From NCBI GenBank assembly GCA_026210745.1, contig CP110630.1, forward strand, positions 5,890,001 through 5,954,000: DNA of 64,000 nt, written 5' to 3'. Below the pieces are notes generated by a model. That model made no database searches and was not told the origin of the DNA. It saw only the letters and a list, made by a program, of their open reading frames with translations. Source of the stretch: Exobasidium rhododendri (Eukaryota > Basidiomycota > Exobasidiomycetes > Exobasidiales > Exobasidiaceae). The position numbers were made by a program, and so were the translations under genes. Positions 35,322-46,981 of the stretch are shown here, in pieces (the first letter of the stretch is position 1; each line of letters begins with the position of its first letter).

Positions 35322-35560
35322 GCGTATGAAGATCGACACCTCCGTCTCTCCCTCAGCTTCGTTCTCCACTTCGCGTCAAAAAACAGAAGAATAAAAACGG
35401 GTATCATTCTCTAAGATCTATCACACGAGAGGAACAATCTTCGCTCTCATAGCGACTGCCACTACCACTACTTACTGCAGTCCCAGTCCCTTCGCATTGC
35501 CTTCATCTTTTTCCCTTCGAATCTACTATTCCGGGAGTACATCACGCGATACATGATATC

Positions 35561-38425
35561 ATGACTCTCCTTTCTGGGCCTCAGTCTCAACAGGCACCGA
35601 TCGCTTCAACTTCTCAGCAAGCATTCGAAAGGCATCCCTTGAAAGAGAAGAGAAGACGTCTGGTTGAGAAGCAAAGTCAAATCACACACATTGAACGCAT
35701 CAAATCGCAACTTCAGCAGCTGTCACCAAGTGCCAATCGTACTGGCTGGGAGCGTCCCATCAGCTCGGCAACTTCGTCGTGGAGTGTTGCATCGAATGGC
35801 TCAGACGGATCATTCGTTAGTGAAATCAAAGGGAGCGAGATCCTTGTTCCCCTGTGCGGTGTAGCGTTTGTTCCGGCGAGCATTCACGTCAGAAGAGCTG
35901 AGAAGACAAGAGGAGGTAATGCAGAAGGGTCAAAGGACTTTCTTGCCGTCTTTCTGCGGTCGGACGGATCAGGAAACGACGATCTGATCAAATTGAGTGT
36001 GGCGCAGGATGAAGTGAAGAGCGGGAGGTACAAAGAAATGACCATAGACGAGGCTATCGCTCACCTTGAGATTACGAGGCAGACAATCGAGAGAGAGATA
36101 TCCGTGCTACGAGATGAAGTAGTCAGCGTGGCTAGGGCAACGCTGATGGAGCATCTGGGAGGGGTACATGATGACCAGACTGGACTGCCAGAGACAACGG
36201 TGAACGAGCAGGGCCAAGCTCTTAACGAAGAGGGCTTGCCGTTTGTAGACCTTATCGAGCCTATAATAGAGGGAAAGGAGAGTAAGACGAGGGTGGCTGC
36301 TCTTCCGATAATGGACCGCGAACCGATGACGAAGGAGGCAAGAAAGCGTTGGATGGACAGTGTTCTAGACAACCTAGAAGAGGAGGAGGTTGGAGAGAAA
36401 GGGGCAAAACCTGGGAATGGAGTCATTGAACAACCAACTTCTCCGAAGAAGCCAATCGATGCTGAAAGGGCACCTCTCCATAGGCGTCTCAGCTCTGCCG
36501 ATAGACCTGCGCCGATTAAATCTGTTCTCAAGCAAACGGGACCTGTGGCACCACCCATTCCCAAATTTGGGTCCTCTGGCATTCGAAGAGGATTCCTGAA
36601 CCTCAACCCTTCAAGCCCAGCAGCAGAACATAGCAGTGATCCGGTAGAGAATTGGACTGCTTCTGATACGGCCATGAGTCAAAGTCTCAACTCGCTCTCT
36701 AACGAAGGTGGAAGACAAGGAGAAGGCAGTGCATCGGATAGCATGGATGAGCGAATGAGCAGAAGTACGGATTCCTTCGCTCGTGAGAAGACCGGTCAAC
36801 AAAAAAAGAAGCTGAAGAAGACCGTGCGAATTCAGAGCCCTTCAAGAAGTAAAGGGGAAAGCGAAGCAAGTTCCTCAGCATTTCTTTCTCAGCGAAAGAG
36901 TATCCGTACTTCAAACGATGACATGGAAGACGAGGCAAAAAGTATCCTCGAACTACTAGGCTTGGACGCAATCAAAGGGCACCCGCAAGCTGCTGGACTG
37001 TATGAAGCTTTGAAAGACAGCGAAAAGATGAAAGAGCTGGCGAGCAAAGCGGAAGCAGCTCGCTTGGTGGCGATAGAGAAGGAGAAGCAGAAGTCCATGA
37101 AGTCTGCCGTCAGTCGGACTGTGACGGAGAGATCGAACGTCACAGATACTGAGGAAGCACACAGCACCGGCGACGATCCCGGAAAACGAATGAGTGGTTT
37201 CCGAAAGGGTTTCTTGCAATCTTCTTCCCCGCTTCCTCCTACTGCTCCGGCAGCTGCTACTTTGCCTGCCGCTCCTCGCACTTCTCAAGGCGTTTCCGCT
37301 CTGGAAAGGGCGACGCAGTCAGATCATGTGATGGAAGACGAGAGGGTGAAGAAAGGTCTCAAGCCTGCTGTGCCTCATGCAAGACCCAGTAAAGCATACG
37401 CTGAGAAACTTGAAGCAAAAGAAAAGGGAGACTCAAACCACGAGCCCCGAATGAGCAAGAAGGAGGCGAAGATTCCGGCACGGACGAGCCAAGTTCGCTT
37501 CAGCGACGAACAGCCATTTTTACCATCTTCAACGCTCAGTAAAGAGACCATAGAAGACGAAGATGTGGACATGAAAGACGACGACGATGGCACACTTGAT
37601 TCGATCGGAATGGAAATCAGCGAAGAAGACCTTGATGAAGACACTGTCGAGGCGCTGGGCTACTTTTCGGATGAAGAGTATGATCCTGACATTGGATTTG
37701 ACGAGGACGACTTGATGCAGTCGACCCCGCAATTTAGAGGGGATGCGTCGGAACTTGCCAATGAAGAGCTGAGAGCAGAATACGAGCGAATGAAAGTAGT
37801 ACTAGGGTCCAGAAATCATCACAGTGGCTACGGCGTGAATGAAACAAGCGAAGATGAAGACGACTTCCTGCAGGGCAAAGATCTGAGCTTGGCAGAGAAT
37901 GAAAGGGAAGGTGATAAAGTGAAAGTCAGTCGATTCAAACAAGATCAAGTCAAGAGAGCTTTGAGTGGTCAGAAGATTATCTCGAGTGAATTGGGTCCAG
38001 GATTGCAAGGTGCCAAGAATGTAGGACCAAGCATGCTCATACCCTCCATCGCCAATGTCCGCTTCCCCACGCAAGGTCAGAAGGCGCTAGCTGAAGGGCA
38101 AGAAGTGCAACTGGACGGTCAAGACGACGAAGAAGACGACCAATTGGAGGAGATTATGCGGATGCGACTGACGCAGCAGCAGCAAGGAGGGACAGAGTAC
38201 AAGAATGTCAAACCAAACAGGCATCTCGACAGGCCTCCAACAGTCCTCACGACAGAGAAGAGCATACCAGCAACACAGAAAGAGTCACATACACAAGCAA
38301 AACCAGCGACATTGTCATCGTCGCCATCACTACCACCAACACCACCGTCGCAAACGTCACCTTCACAGCAGCCGCCGCAAGCAAAGAAGCCGTCTCCCTT
38401 CAAGATGAGAATGAGCCAGCAGTAG
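35561..38425 (+). CDS. URI/Bud27-like unconventional prefoldin protein
   Basis: Single exon, 954 residues. A prefoldin-alpha-like N-terminus has two helices (about 25-55 and 165-200) flanking strands ILVPLCGVAFVPASIHV and DFLAVFLRSDG. The rest is acidic and disordered. Two copies of a Bud27/DUF3835-type motif are seen: GIRRGFLNLNPSSP near residue 340 and SGFRKGFLQSSSP near 545. Acidic stretches (DVDMKDDDDG; EDEDDF) and a C-terminal NVRFPTQGQKAL block follow. Bud27/URI helps assemble cytosolic RNA polymerases and affects translation initiation and TOR signalling. Family placement is good for this layout, but the large disordered part makes identity low. It is divergent from the Rpp40-like gene (239 bp). 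Confidence 0.78.
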   Translation: MTLLSGPQSQQAPIASTSQQAFERHPLKEKRRRLVEKQSQITHIERIKSQLQQLSPSANRTGWERPISSATSSWSVASNGSDGSFVSEIKGSEILVPLCGVAFVPASIHVRRAEKTRGGNAEGSKDFLAVFLRSDGSGNDDLIKLSVAQDEVKSGRYKEMTIDEAIAHLEITRQTIEREISVLRDEVVSVARATLMEHLGGVHDDQTGLPETTVNEQGQALNEEGLPFVDLIEPIIEGKESKTRVAALPIMDREPMTKEARKRWMDSVLDNLEEEEVGEKGAKPGNGVIEQPTSPKKPIDAERAPLHRRLSSADRPAPIKSVLKQTGPVAPPIPKFGSSGIRRGFLNLNPSSPAAEHSSDPVENWTASDTAMSQSLNSLSNEGGRQGEGSASDSMDERMSRSTDSFAREKTGQQKKKLKKTVRIQSPSRSKGESEASSSAFLSQRKSIRTSNDDMEDEAKSILELLGLDAIKGHPQAAGLYEALKDSEKMKELASKAEAARLVAIEKEKQKSMKSAVSRTVTERSNVTDTEEAHSTGDDPGKRMSGFRKGFLQSSSPLPPTAPAAATLPAAPRTSQGVSALERATQSDHVMEDERVKKGLKPAVPHARPSKAYAEKLEAKEKGDSNHEPRMSKKEAKIPARTSQVRFSDEQPFLPSSTLSKETIEDEDVDMKDDDDGTLDSIGMEISEEDLDEDTVEALGYFSDEEYDPDIGFDEDDLMQSTPQFRGDASELANEELRAEYERMKVVLGSRNHHSGYGVNETSEDEDDFLQGKDLSLAENEREGDKVKVSRFKQDQVKRALSGQKIISSELGPGLQGAKNVGPSMLIPSIANVRFPTQGQKALAEGQEVQLDGQDDEEDDQLEEIMRMRLTQQQQGGTEYKNVKPNRHLDRPPTVLTTEKSIPATQKESHTQAKPATLSSSPSLPPTPPSQTSPSQQPPQAKKPSPFKMRMSQQ

Positions 38426-38637
38426 TCAAAATCGTGTCTTGTGTATGTATATAGTCCATGCTTTCTACTCTGCCACCTTTAGTACACGATTTTATTATCT
38501 CAAAGGTGGAGAGAGGATGACAAACAAATATCTCTCCTGTACTTGCATTTGTGGAGCGAGAACGGTCTTCATTCGCCTTATGATATCATGACATGGTCCC
38601 TTCTCTCCACCCCCAGAGTGGGATGACTTGACACTTA

Positions 38638-40668
38638 TTATTCTACTGGACTCTTTGGCGTTTGCGAGAGCGTTGGCAGATGGAGCAATCGCATGGGTTC
38701 CAGATGGCTTTTAAGTTTACCTTTGGCCTGTCGAAGTTTGGCATTCGCTTCAATGGTCCAAAGTACTCTTCCGTCTAAATGAAGGAAAGGCAAAGCGAGG
38801 AGGAGATCTACTTCAGTGTCTCTGTGCGATGCGGCCAATGCGACGACCAAAGGAAACGCAGCAACTCACCACGCGCATGGCATCTTCCCAGGATGTGCAT
38901 TGGTCGACACGATCTTGCCATTCCATTCTGACCGGTGTGTGAAGATCTTCGGGACGCAGAGGTCGTTCGCGATCCTTTTCTAGTTCGATCAATCTTGCCA
39001 TGGCCCACACTTCATATTCGTCTATCTTGTTGTGCTCATCTTCGAACTGCTCTCCATCCCACCACCACCTCAATCCTCTTCGATAGGCTTTGTACAGATG
39101 AGCAGGCACAACCGTCTTCAGGTGTAATTCACGTTCCAGAAAGGCGGCATAGGAGGGGACGGACCCAAGAAAGCGTTCGATGAAGCTAATGAAAGAGGTG
39201 TAGGAGCTTCATGCGTCAGACTGTACGCATAATGAAGAGAAGAAACTTCGACTGAACTCACAGATCTCGACTCAAAAGCCACTTTGTTGCAGAACCATTA
39301 CGATTGCAGACTACAGTCACAAAGGAGAAGCAAACACTCGTTGTCAATCGTGTGACGAAACCTTTTACATTTCTCCTTTCTCACATGTATCATCGGCAAT
39401 GTTTGCCAAGTGGGGTTGACCACTTCGAATGCCGACAGCTCGAACCGTCTCGAGCATCTCTTGCGTCTTCATTTCGCACAAGAACGGACCAAAGACATTG
39501 TTGAAGAGCACTTCACAGGTAGCAATGGAGTGGTCATAGGTGAGGATCGCCTTGTAAAGTCTGTTAATGACGCAAGGAGATCCGACCATCAGTGACGGTA
39601 GTACACGGAAAAGCCTGTCGTGTCCACTCACACTGTCAGATCCGAACGAGACACCCGCGGCACAAAAATGTCCGTCTCTCTCTGGAATGCTGGGTGAAGC
39701 CAAGTAGGCCATAGAGTACGTCGTCTGATATCTGCAGGTCTTGCATCGTTGTCCATGTTCCGCCATTCCACTAGGCCGTGTTTGCCTCTTCCATCTCTCT
39801 CGGCTTCAGGTGAGCAGTCTCTCTGCGCGTTGAACGACCCGTGAGGCGTGTCCTCCCTTCTGAATTGCTTTCCTGTACCCGTCTCAGTAGCAACAGTCTC
39901 GGACGAGTGCATCCAATCTTGCTCGTCCACATCCGCAGTGCCGGTGCATCTCGGCGAGTAGCCGATCGACGGTTCTACTGCTGCTCCTTCACTCTCGACG
40001 TCGCTAATGTAATCGTCTGAAGAAGTGTAAGCCCAGACTTTCGGAGGACTTCCTCTCTCCTTTCCTTTTTGTAGTAGGCAGGCTTCCGTTTTGTATTCGG
40101 CCCTGCTTCTTTTTTTGTTCTTGTACGTAGCTGATTGCACCCAATTCTCATATTCATCGTCAACGTTACTTGCTGTCTCAGACCTATCTGGAGCACTTTG
40201 AGTGTCGGAACTAGAGATAGGGATGAATGCGGGACAGTCTGCACTGGCTTGCAGCACGGTGACATGACTCTGAGAAGAGACCGTAGTCGTCATCTTCCTA
40301 TCGGTGACTTTACTATGCTGGTACCATCCTTGTCCTTTGTCGACATATGCATGCGGTGCCAAGGATTGCGGCTGACGTTCGTCTTTGAACGTCTCGCTGC
40401 CGATTGAGTGGTTCTCTACGTCGGTCTTTGCAATGGAACACATTATGCTCTCACTGACCCCACCTTCCTCGGGAACGAGGATGGACACAATCGCTTCATC
40501 GCTCCATGGTCGGGCTGGTAAGACCAGGGCTGCCTCTTGAAGCTCTCGAACAAGGGAAGGAGTCTCATCGTTCTCCGAGTGCAGAAGAGGTATGTTGCTA
40601 TCGCTTGTGGTCTCCGTATGCTGCGACTCACTTCGCTGCGAGGGCGAGGAAGATTTCAGTGCGCTCAT
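38638..40668 (-). CDS. Uncharacterised protein; reading-frame conflict near 3' end
   Basis: I do not recognise this gene. Exons: 40668-39632, 39560-39385, 39310-39262, 39206-38870 and then an unresolved end. Start MSALKSSSP is preferred; an in-frame ATG at 40764 is the alternative. The N-terminal 345 residues are disordered. The folded part reads YKAILTYDHSIATCEVLFNN, GSATKWLLSRDLSYTSF, RGLRWWWDGEQFEDE and SWEDAMRV. There the frame reaches a perfect GTGAGT donor at 38869; splicing to any nearby AG gives an early stop (in 38809-38820). But a one-base shift at about 38865 opens a coding-looking frame (AAFPLVVALAASHRDTE, LLLALPFLHLDGRVLW) running to the stop at 38638-38640. Either the gene ends at the intron, or there is a 1-nt indel in the genome or assembly. 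Confidence 0.6.
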
Positions 40669-41091
40669 CAAGGCGCAGATGATCGAGTGAAGAATGATGA
40701 CTACTCGACCGATCAAGAGATTCGATGTGGAAGGAGTCGAGAGAGAAGTAAAGGGGCAGATCATACGCTACACAGGTCAACTGTGTGTGTGTACGCTGAG
40801 GAACACGGTCGACTCGAAGGCCCAAATAACGGAGCTGCGACGACTCGTGAGCACTCTTCCGTCGGTCAGGCTTTTTTTGGGGCGCTGCAGAACAGTCCTC
40901 TGGCCACCTGTCGGAATCAACCTTACTCCAGAAATTCCATTCCGTGAAATTGTATTCACCGGGACAAGCAATAGTGTGCCTGCTTTGACGGCACTCGTCC
41001 TCACATCATGCACTTAGCTCCGTCCACTTCGGTAGGTAAGACTTGGATTGCCCTATGCGGTAGTAGAATACATAATGCGTTGCTGTTCTCC
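40669..41091. promoter_or_regulatory. Intergenic region, uncharacterised gene 5' / Set5-like 3'
   Basis: 423 bp between two minus-strand genes. It contains the alternative upstream start at 40762-40764 with 32 extra codons, and a short (GT)n at about 40783-40792. Nothing else was recognised. Confidence 0.4.
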
Positions 41092-42757
41092 TCAAAACCC
41101 CAGCTTTGCTCGTAGCTCATCTTCGAGCCCCGTCAGATCCTTTTCTGGGACAGACTTCCCTTCTCGTCTAAGCTTGTCGTCCCTCTCCTTTTCCATCTTA
41201 TCGAGCATCTCAGCGTGGTCCTTGCGCTTCTTGTATTCCTCTTCTTCCTTTTCATCCTTTTTCCAACTTCCCTCTTTCATTTCCTTACGCTCGACGTCGC
41301 TCAGATGACGCTCATCATCGAGGCATCGCTCGCACTGGCATGGTCCAAACATGTACTCCCTCCACAACAGCATACGGCGTCGAGCAAGGGAAAGCCTAGG
41401 ATCTTGATATGTAATGAAGAGCTCTTCACCTGCTTTGATCGCTCTTCGCGCTACTGCCATGATTTTGGTCGCTTGTCGAACTCCAGCTCGCGAAGGAGGG
41501 TGAGTAGTTGCAACATTTGGAGCACAAGAATGGTTCAGGTGAGAGTGAACGAGATACATTCCACCCTGTGCTTCTGCATTGAGATTCGATCGTCCGAGCA
41601 TCCTGGTGGGAGCAACAGTGTGTGTGAGCTTCTGGGAAAGCCAGGAGGGAGAGGAAGAAGGGCAACTTTTTCTCTCTAGTTTCGAGTAGAAGGGAACTCT
41701 TCCTCTCTCTAATTCTCGCTACTCACCGAATGAAAGACTCCCAACTGAACAGTGACTCGGCCACTTGTTCTGGCAATTGGTCTCGAATCGGCCATTTGCC
41801 TTTTCGCTCCCTTCGCGGGTCCATTCCCTCGCATATCAGACGATGCCCTTCCTTCATAGCGGATAGGAATGACTGCTTTTCAACTTCCCAGCCTGGATTC
41901 CTTGCTCTTCGTTCTAATTCGGATACAGTTGCAAATGCATCGAAATGCTTAAGTGTCTCTTCTAGTGTGGCTGTAGGTGAGGTCTTCTTCGTTGTGCTCT
42001 GTGCGGAAGATGAGGCGATAGATGGTGGGGCGAATTCAGAACGAGTAATGACGATCCTGGCGATCGACCGAGCCACTATATTCAATGACAGCCATTTCTG
42101 TGTGGAAAGATAGCTGTTGAAAGGCTGATTGTAGATGAAAGCTCCCCACCGTCAGTTGAGTAGGGAAAGTAAAGGCGCAAATTCCTATCATCAGCATACC
42201 TTGATAGAAGTATTTTGACCGGGACAGAGAAGAGCATGATGCACACCCTGCGCCCGGGACTGACACAATCGATTGCAGAATCGAGCTTGACATCCGCTCT
42301 TATCACAAGAGATGACCAACAAGCTTGACAGGGGTGCGAAGCAATGAGTACAGAGCTGGCCACTTTCTACGTCTAGCAAAGCATGAGCAGGAGGTGCGGC
42401 GATGAAAGCGTCTTCGGTGAAGATGGGTTCGCCTTCCTGAAAGTCTCGACTTGCGACGAGTCCCTTGCCTTTGACCTTGTCAAAATAGACTGCCTTCACA
42501 CCTGGCGGTATGGCAAGTAAGGCATCTATGCTGGAAGATGGAATTTCAGGCGACTTTGAGGTAGCATTCGTAGTGGAAGACGATCTCAATCCCGCCTTTG
42601 CCAGGCTGTTCTTGAGTCTCTTTTCACTCAGTGACCAGTTCTTCTCATTCTGTAAGTTCGATAGGATTTTCGCTATACCTAGAGAAGGAAACTCAGCCAG
42701 CAAGGCTGAACATGCCTCCACGATCTCTTGTTCGCTTGGCTGGTGCTTGTCCGTCAT
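41092..42757 (-). CDS. Set5-like SET-domain methyltransferase
   Basis: Three exons: 42757-42200, 42097-41727, 41602-41092; 479 residues. The N-terminus is helical, then a split SET domain begins with KVKGKGLVASRDFQEGEPIF, is interrupted by a MYND-like Cys/His block (CTHCFAPL...CDKSGCQARFCNRLCQ), and continues as SHLNHSCAPNV and KAGEELFITYQDPRLSL, ending in the post-SET CQCERC. This is the Set5/SMYD layout. Yeast Set5 methylates histone H4 lysines 5, 8 and 12. The C-terminus is a highly charged EEEEYKKRKDHAE-type coiled coil. All catalytic motifs are intact. It is divergent from the citrate carrier gene (249 bp). Confidence 0.88.
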
Positions 42758-43006
42758 AGTTAGGCCGAAAAAGGAGCAGGAAGAACGGACGGCGAAGAAG
42801 CCAATTTCAGGACGAACGCACTTCCTGCAAACATCAATTAACGCTTTTAAGAATATCAGATTTTTTAGGAGGCGCTAGGTACGGAAGACGGAAATTGAAC
42901 GACATCTCTTTCAATCTTCTCGCCTTTGAAAATTCACCACCTTCATTCAAGGCCTTTTGTGGTCGTTTGTGGACCGCCCTTCTTCTCAGACAGGCGTCCA
43001 CTCATT

Positions 43007-44210
43007 ATGGCTTCCAAGAAAAGGCAAGAGAAGCCGCTCAATTCCCTTGTAGCTGGTGCTATTGCTGGAGCTGTAGAAGGTTTCACCACCTATCCGACTG
43101 AATTCGTCAAGGTACGTGATATGCAGTAGTCGTAGGTCTAGCTCTAGCTGTGGCCTGATGTGCTTCTACCCCGCCTTTAGACACAAGCCCAATTTTCAGT
43201 AGCACACGGCACAAAGCCCCCCGGTCCTGTTCAAATAATAAAGAACACCTTGGCAACGAGTGGTTTTCGAGGTCTCTATGCTGGCTGCTCGTATGTATCT
43301 GCGCTGCTCGTCTACCTTCGGCTCTGTTCGTTGACACTTCCTCTTTCTCCGTTGGGACAGAGCCCTGGTCACCGGAAATGCAGTCAAGGCGGGCGTGCGC
43401 TTTCTGTCATACGATAGCATAAAGTTGGCAGTAGCAGACAAGAACGTGAGTGGCACTATGTATCTCAAAAATCACGAGTCCTACTTCTGACTTGCACACC
43501 CTCCTTTCTCCAGACCGGACAACTTTCACTACCCCGCTCTGTTGCCGCCGGCTTCTTGGCAGGTCTATGTGAAGGAGCTTTTGCAGTAACTCCTTCAGAA
43601 GCTATCAAGACCAGGCTGATCGAAGATGGAAAGAGACCAAAGGCAGAGAGACAATACAAGGGCTTATGGAGTGGTTCGGCTGCTATTGTTCGAAAGGAAG
43701 GGCTGGCAGGCATCTACAAAGGCCTCGGACCAACGGTGAGTCCGCTTCAGTTGGATCGTTGAAAGGAGAAACTATCGCTTACTCTCATGTCTATTTCTTC
43801 CTTGGCAGATGATGCGACAAGGCGCCAATTCAGCTGTTCGATTGACGACGTATTCGACACTTCGCGGCCTTGCCACTAAAGACGGCAGAAAGACGGGAGG
43901 CATCGAGACCTTTGGGATGGGTGCGATCGCAGGAATCGTGACTGTCTACATGACAATGCCATTCGACGTTGTCAAGACAAGGATGCAGTCAGAGCAGGCT
44001 TCTCAGTATCGAGGTGCATTCGATTGCGTGGCCACAATGTTCCGAGAGGAGGGCCTTCGAAGATTCTGGAAGGGGACCACTCCCCGGCTACTGCGACTCA
44101 TTCTAAGTGGTGGAATCGTCTTTACGATCTATGAGAAGACGCTGGACGCCATGGCAGTCCTGGAAGCTGAGGTGAAGCCAAAGGTGGTAGAGACTGTGCA
44201 AAGGTCGTAG
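43007..44210 (+). CDS. CTP1: Mitochondrial citrate/tricarboxylate carrier
   Basis: Five exons: 43007-43111, 43181-43290, 43361-43445, 43514-43735, 43809-44210; 307 residues, the normal size for the family. Three mitochondrial-carrier repeats each have the Px[DE]xx[KR] motif: YPTEFVKTQ, TPSEAIKTR and MPFDVVKTR. The sequence RQGANSAVRLTTYS, RLIEDGK and KAGVRFLSYD follow citrate carriers (Ctp1) rather than ADP/ATP or phosphate carriers. The protein exchanges citrate for malate or isocitrate across the inner mitochondrial membrane, supplying cytosolic acetyl-CoA. Frame is preserved at every junction. Confidence 0.92.
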
Positions 44211-44474
44211 GCGTTTGCTAGGCCGTAGTGTATGTGATGTAAACGTAATAGAGGCTTTGTCATGTTGAGGCGAGGTTGATACCTTCTCATTCTCCCGTTC
44301 TCCCGCTGCATTTTAATTTGACACGTAGAGCGCGCGGGAAACGAACGGAGTCGGTGCAGGAGTCTCGCCCGGTCCCACACGAAATTAAGGGGGGCAGCCC
44401 TAATGTTGCTTACAGAACTTGCTCGCACTCTTGGCACGACATGAACATCACCTTGCGCATATTAAATTGACCTT

Positions 44475-44485
44475 GGGGGGGGGGG
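44475..44485 (+). repeat. Poly-G run (G11)
   Basis: Eleven consecutive G in the non-coding region after the citrate carrier. It could be a sequencing-length-uncertain site. Confidence 0.8.
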
Positions 44486-45148
44486 AGCGGCTTTGCTACA
44501 GTGGGATTCATGTCGGCATTGAGGCCTCCGCCAGCTTTGCAGCATGGAAGAAAGCCGCAAGCCCCGTCTTCTCGCCTCCCTGCTTCTTTCTGTACTATAT
44601 ACATACACGACGGCAATTTCGTGTCACAGTGGCGTGGGTGTGGGAACTTCTTCCGGTCCCTTTAATCAAGACAGCAGGGCGGCGAATAAGTGAAATCAGA
44701 TCTTTTGTATCACTTCCCCCTGCATATGTCTCGTGTCAAAGAATCTCGACTACATTTGCCAGACAAAGGACCTCGTTCCCCTTTCTCCCCAGAGAATTCT
44801 TTCAATTACTGTCCTACCACATGCTTGGCAAGACGACAACGCATAGCATGACTTTTAATGTCTTGATCAACCCACAGCACTGCTTTAGGATGTGGCTGCA
44901 ACCCCTTGACCGTAGTAGTATGTGCCTTGACTATCTATAGATGCGTGATACGCTCTCTGGATTATTGTTGTCCTTCCTTGAAATGACCAGAACATCGGCC
45001 AAGTGGCGTATAAAGAAGAAAGTGCGATTCGATCGATCTCACCGTAATTGATGCGAGGTATGCGGGAACCTAGACCTCCTGACAAATTTCAATGTTTTAC
45101 GGCCTCTCCGCCCGGCCTACGTTCCGCCCCTGGATAAATTTCATTGTG

Positions 45149-45176
45149 CGTGTGTGTGTGTGTGTCTCTCTCTCTG
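45149..45176 (+). repeat. (GT)n-(CT)n simple repeat
   Basis: A GT dinucleotide run followed directly by a CT run in the non-coding region upstream of the WOPR gene. It has no coding meaning. Confidence 0.7.
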
Positions 45177-46981
45177 CGTGCAGGGCACGCCTGTCCAGCC
45201 AGTCTCGTTCATTGATCCTTTCTCGCCGCCTTTCCTATTGTTTTTCCATCGGCCCTACTAGCGCAGAAAATAACCCGATCTCTTTTCTCTGATTCTGAAT
45301 ATGCGACATTGAAGTACGGTTGAAGCCCGTATCCCACATTTATTCTATATTATCCTGGCTGTACTCTCATTTCCTATTCTCGTTATCCCTTTAAAATCCT
45401 TTTGAAGTGGGCGGAAGGGAGGGCTTAGTTCTTCTCAACTTAAAAATATGTTCGAATTTAGACTCATGTAACTGATAGCAAGAGCGCTGTCGAAGATTAG
45501 ATTCGTGCAGCGCAGGAGCAGTCACTGAGGCGCAGCAGCTTTTCGCAATCTTTAGCCAGCGTAGTGCTAGCACTGGCAATTGAGTTTTCCGTAGTAGCGA
45601 GAGTAGTAGAAACAGGCAGTGTGGAGGCTATCGTACTTCAGCAGCATGGGATTGATGTTCGCTTCTGTCTTGGTCTCACACAGAAAGAGCAAGAATGTGA
45701 GGGAAAGTCCTTCCTAAAAATATTTTGCATATGATTTGCTGCTCTCTTTTAGTCAGATCGATATCCCTGACGGGCAACCTCTCTTTCCTAATCTTTTTTC
45801 CCTTGACAAGGTCCCATTATCGAGACACAACCTTATTGTGTTGCCCATTGTTAACCATACCTCTCCCTCGGTACGGCCTTTGTGCGTGAATTTTTCATTG
45901 CTGTGAGATGAAAATTTCGCTAGAGCAAGCCACCATCCAGACAGACCCTTGTGGATAATACTTTAAAATTCAAGAGAGAAAAATATAGAATTGGGCCTCG
46001 CGCCCGTTTAGCACACACCGTGCCCTTAGCGTCTCTCAGCCCGTTTACCCATTCACCCACCTAATCCCACCCACATCTGCTGCACACGCACACGCAGATA
46101 GAAAGACACACCCACTTATGCAAATGAGAAAGGGACTCTCCGATTCACTATAACGCAATTGTCCTCCTTACTGCCCCGATCAGCCCCCACCACTTCTTCT
46201 ACTTCCTCTACTTCTTCTTCTTCTTCTGCCGGTTTCCGTTAGTCACTGCTACCTCGTGGACGATTGATTTAGAGTGTCTCGGCGGTCGAATTAGGGGACA
46301 CCGGTACGTCCCATTCTCTATCTTGGGTGAATCGTATCTCTCGCACCTTTCCTGGAATCACGACTTACCGACTGAATAAAGAGATCGGAACGATAGTGTG
46401 CATCAGCGTCAAACGACTCGCCGGCACCACCTCTGTCTTCTTCTTCTTCCTCCTTCCCGCTCTCTCAATTCAGCTGTCACAGAGAGCTGCTTCGAATCTG
46501 CCTCCGTCCCCGTTCTGATGTCACCTTCGAAAACTTTCGACTACTAGCCCACACGCAGAGCATCAACTCTCTTCCGACCTCCCCTCTTCGCTCTTCGTTT
46601 CGACACGCACATAGCACAGGAGGGGTGAGGATCAAAGCGAGCAGTACAATCATCGAAACAAGGAAGGAAGTAGGTGTGACCAAAAAGCAATAGCCCTTCC
46701 TACTGCAACGAGAAGATACGCTCCGCTTCGAACCGGATCGGTGACAAATCGGCGCGGTCATTAAGGGCGCATCTCGCTGCAGAGAAGTCGTGTAAAAGCA
46801 CGTCCTTGAAGCAGAAGAGTGTGCATCCGCCAGGAAGATTGGAGGGTGGTATTGATTACGAGGTATGTGCAGTGTCGCTAAATCGAGGGATATGGAAAGG
46901 CGGGCATTTAGTAGTCTTTTGCTTCTTCTTGGGACAAATACAAGCATCTTGAGAGCTTGGAAGAGAATTCTTTGCGCTTGA

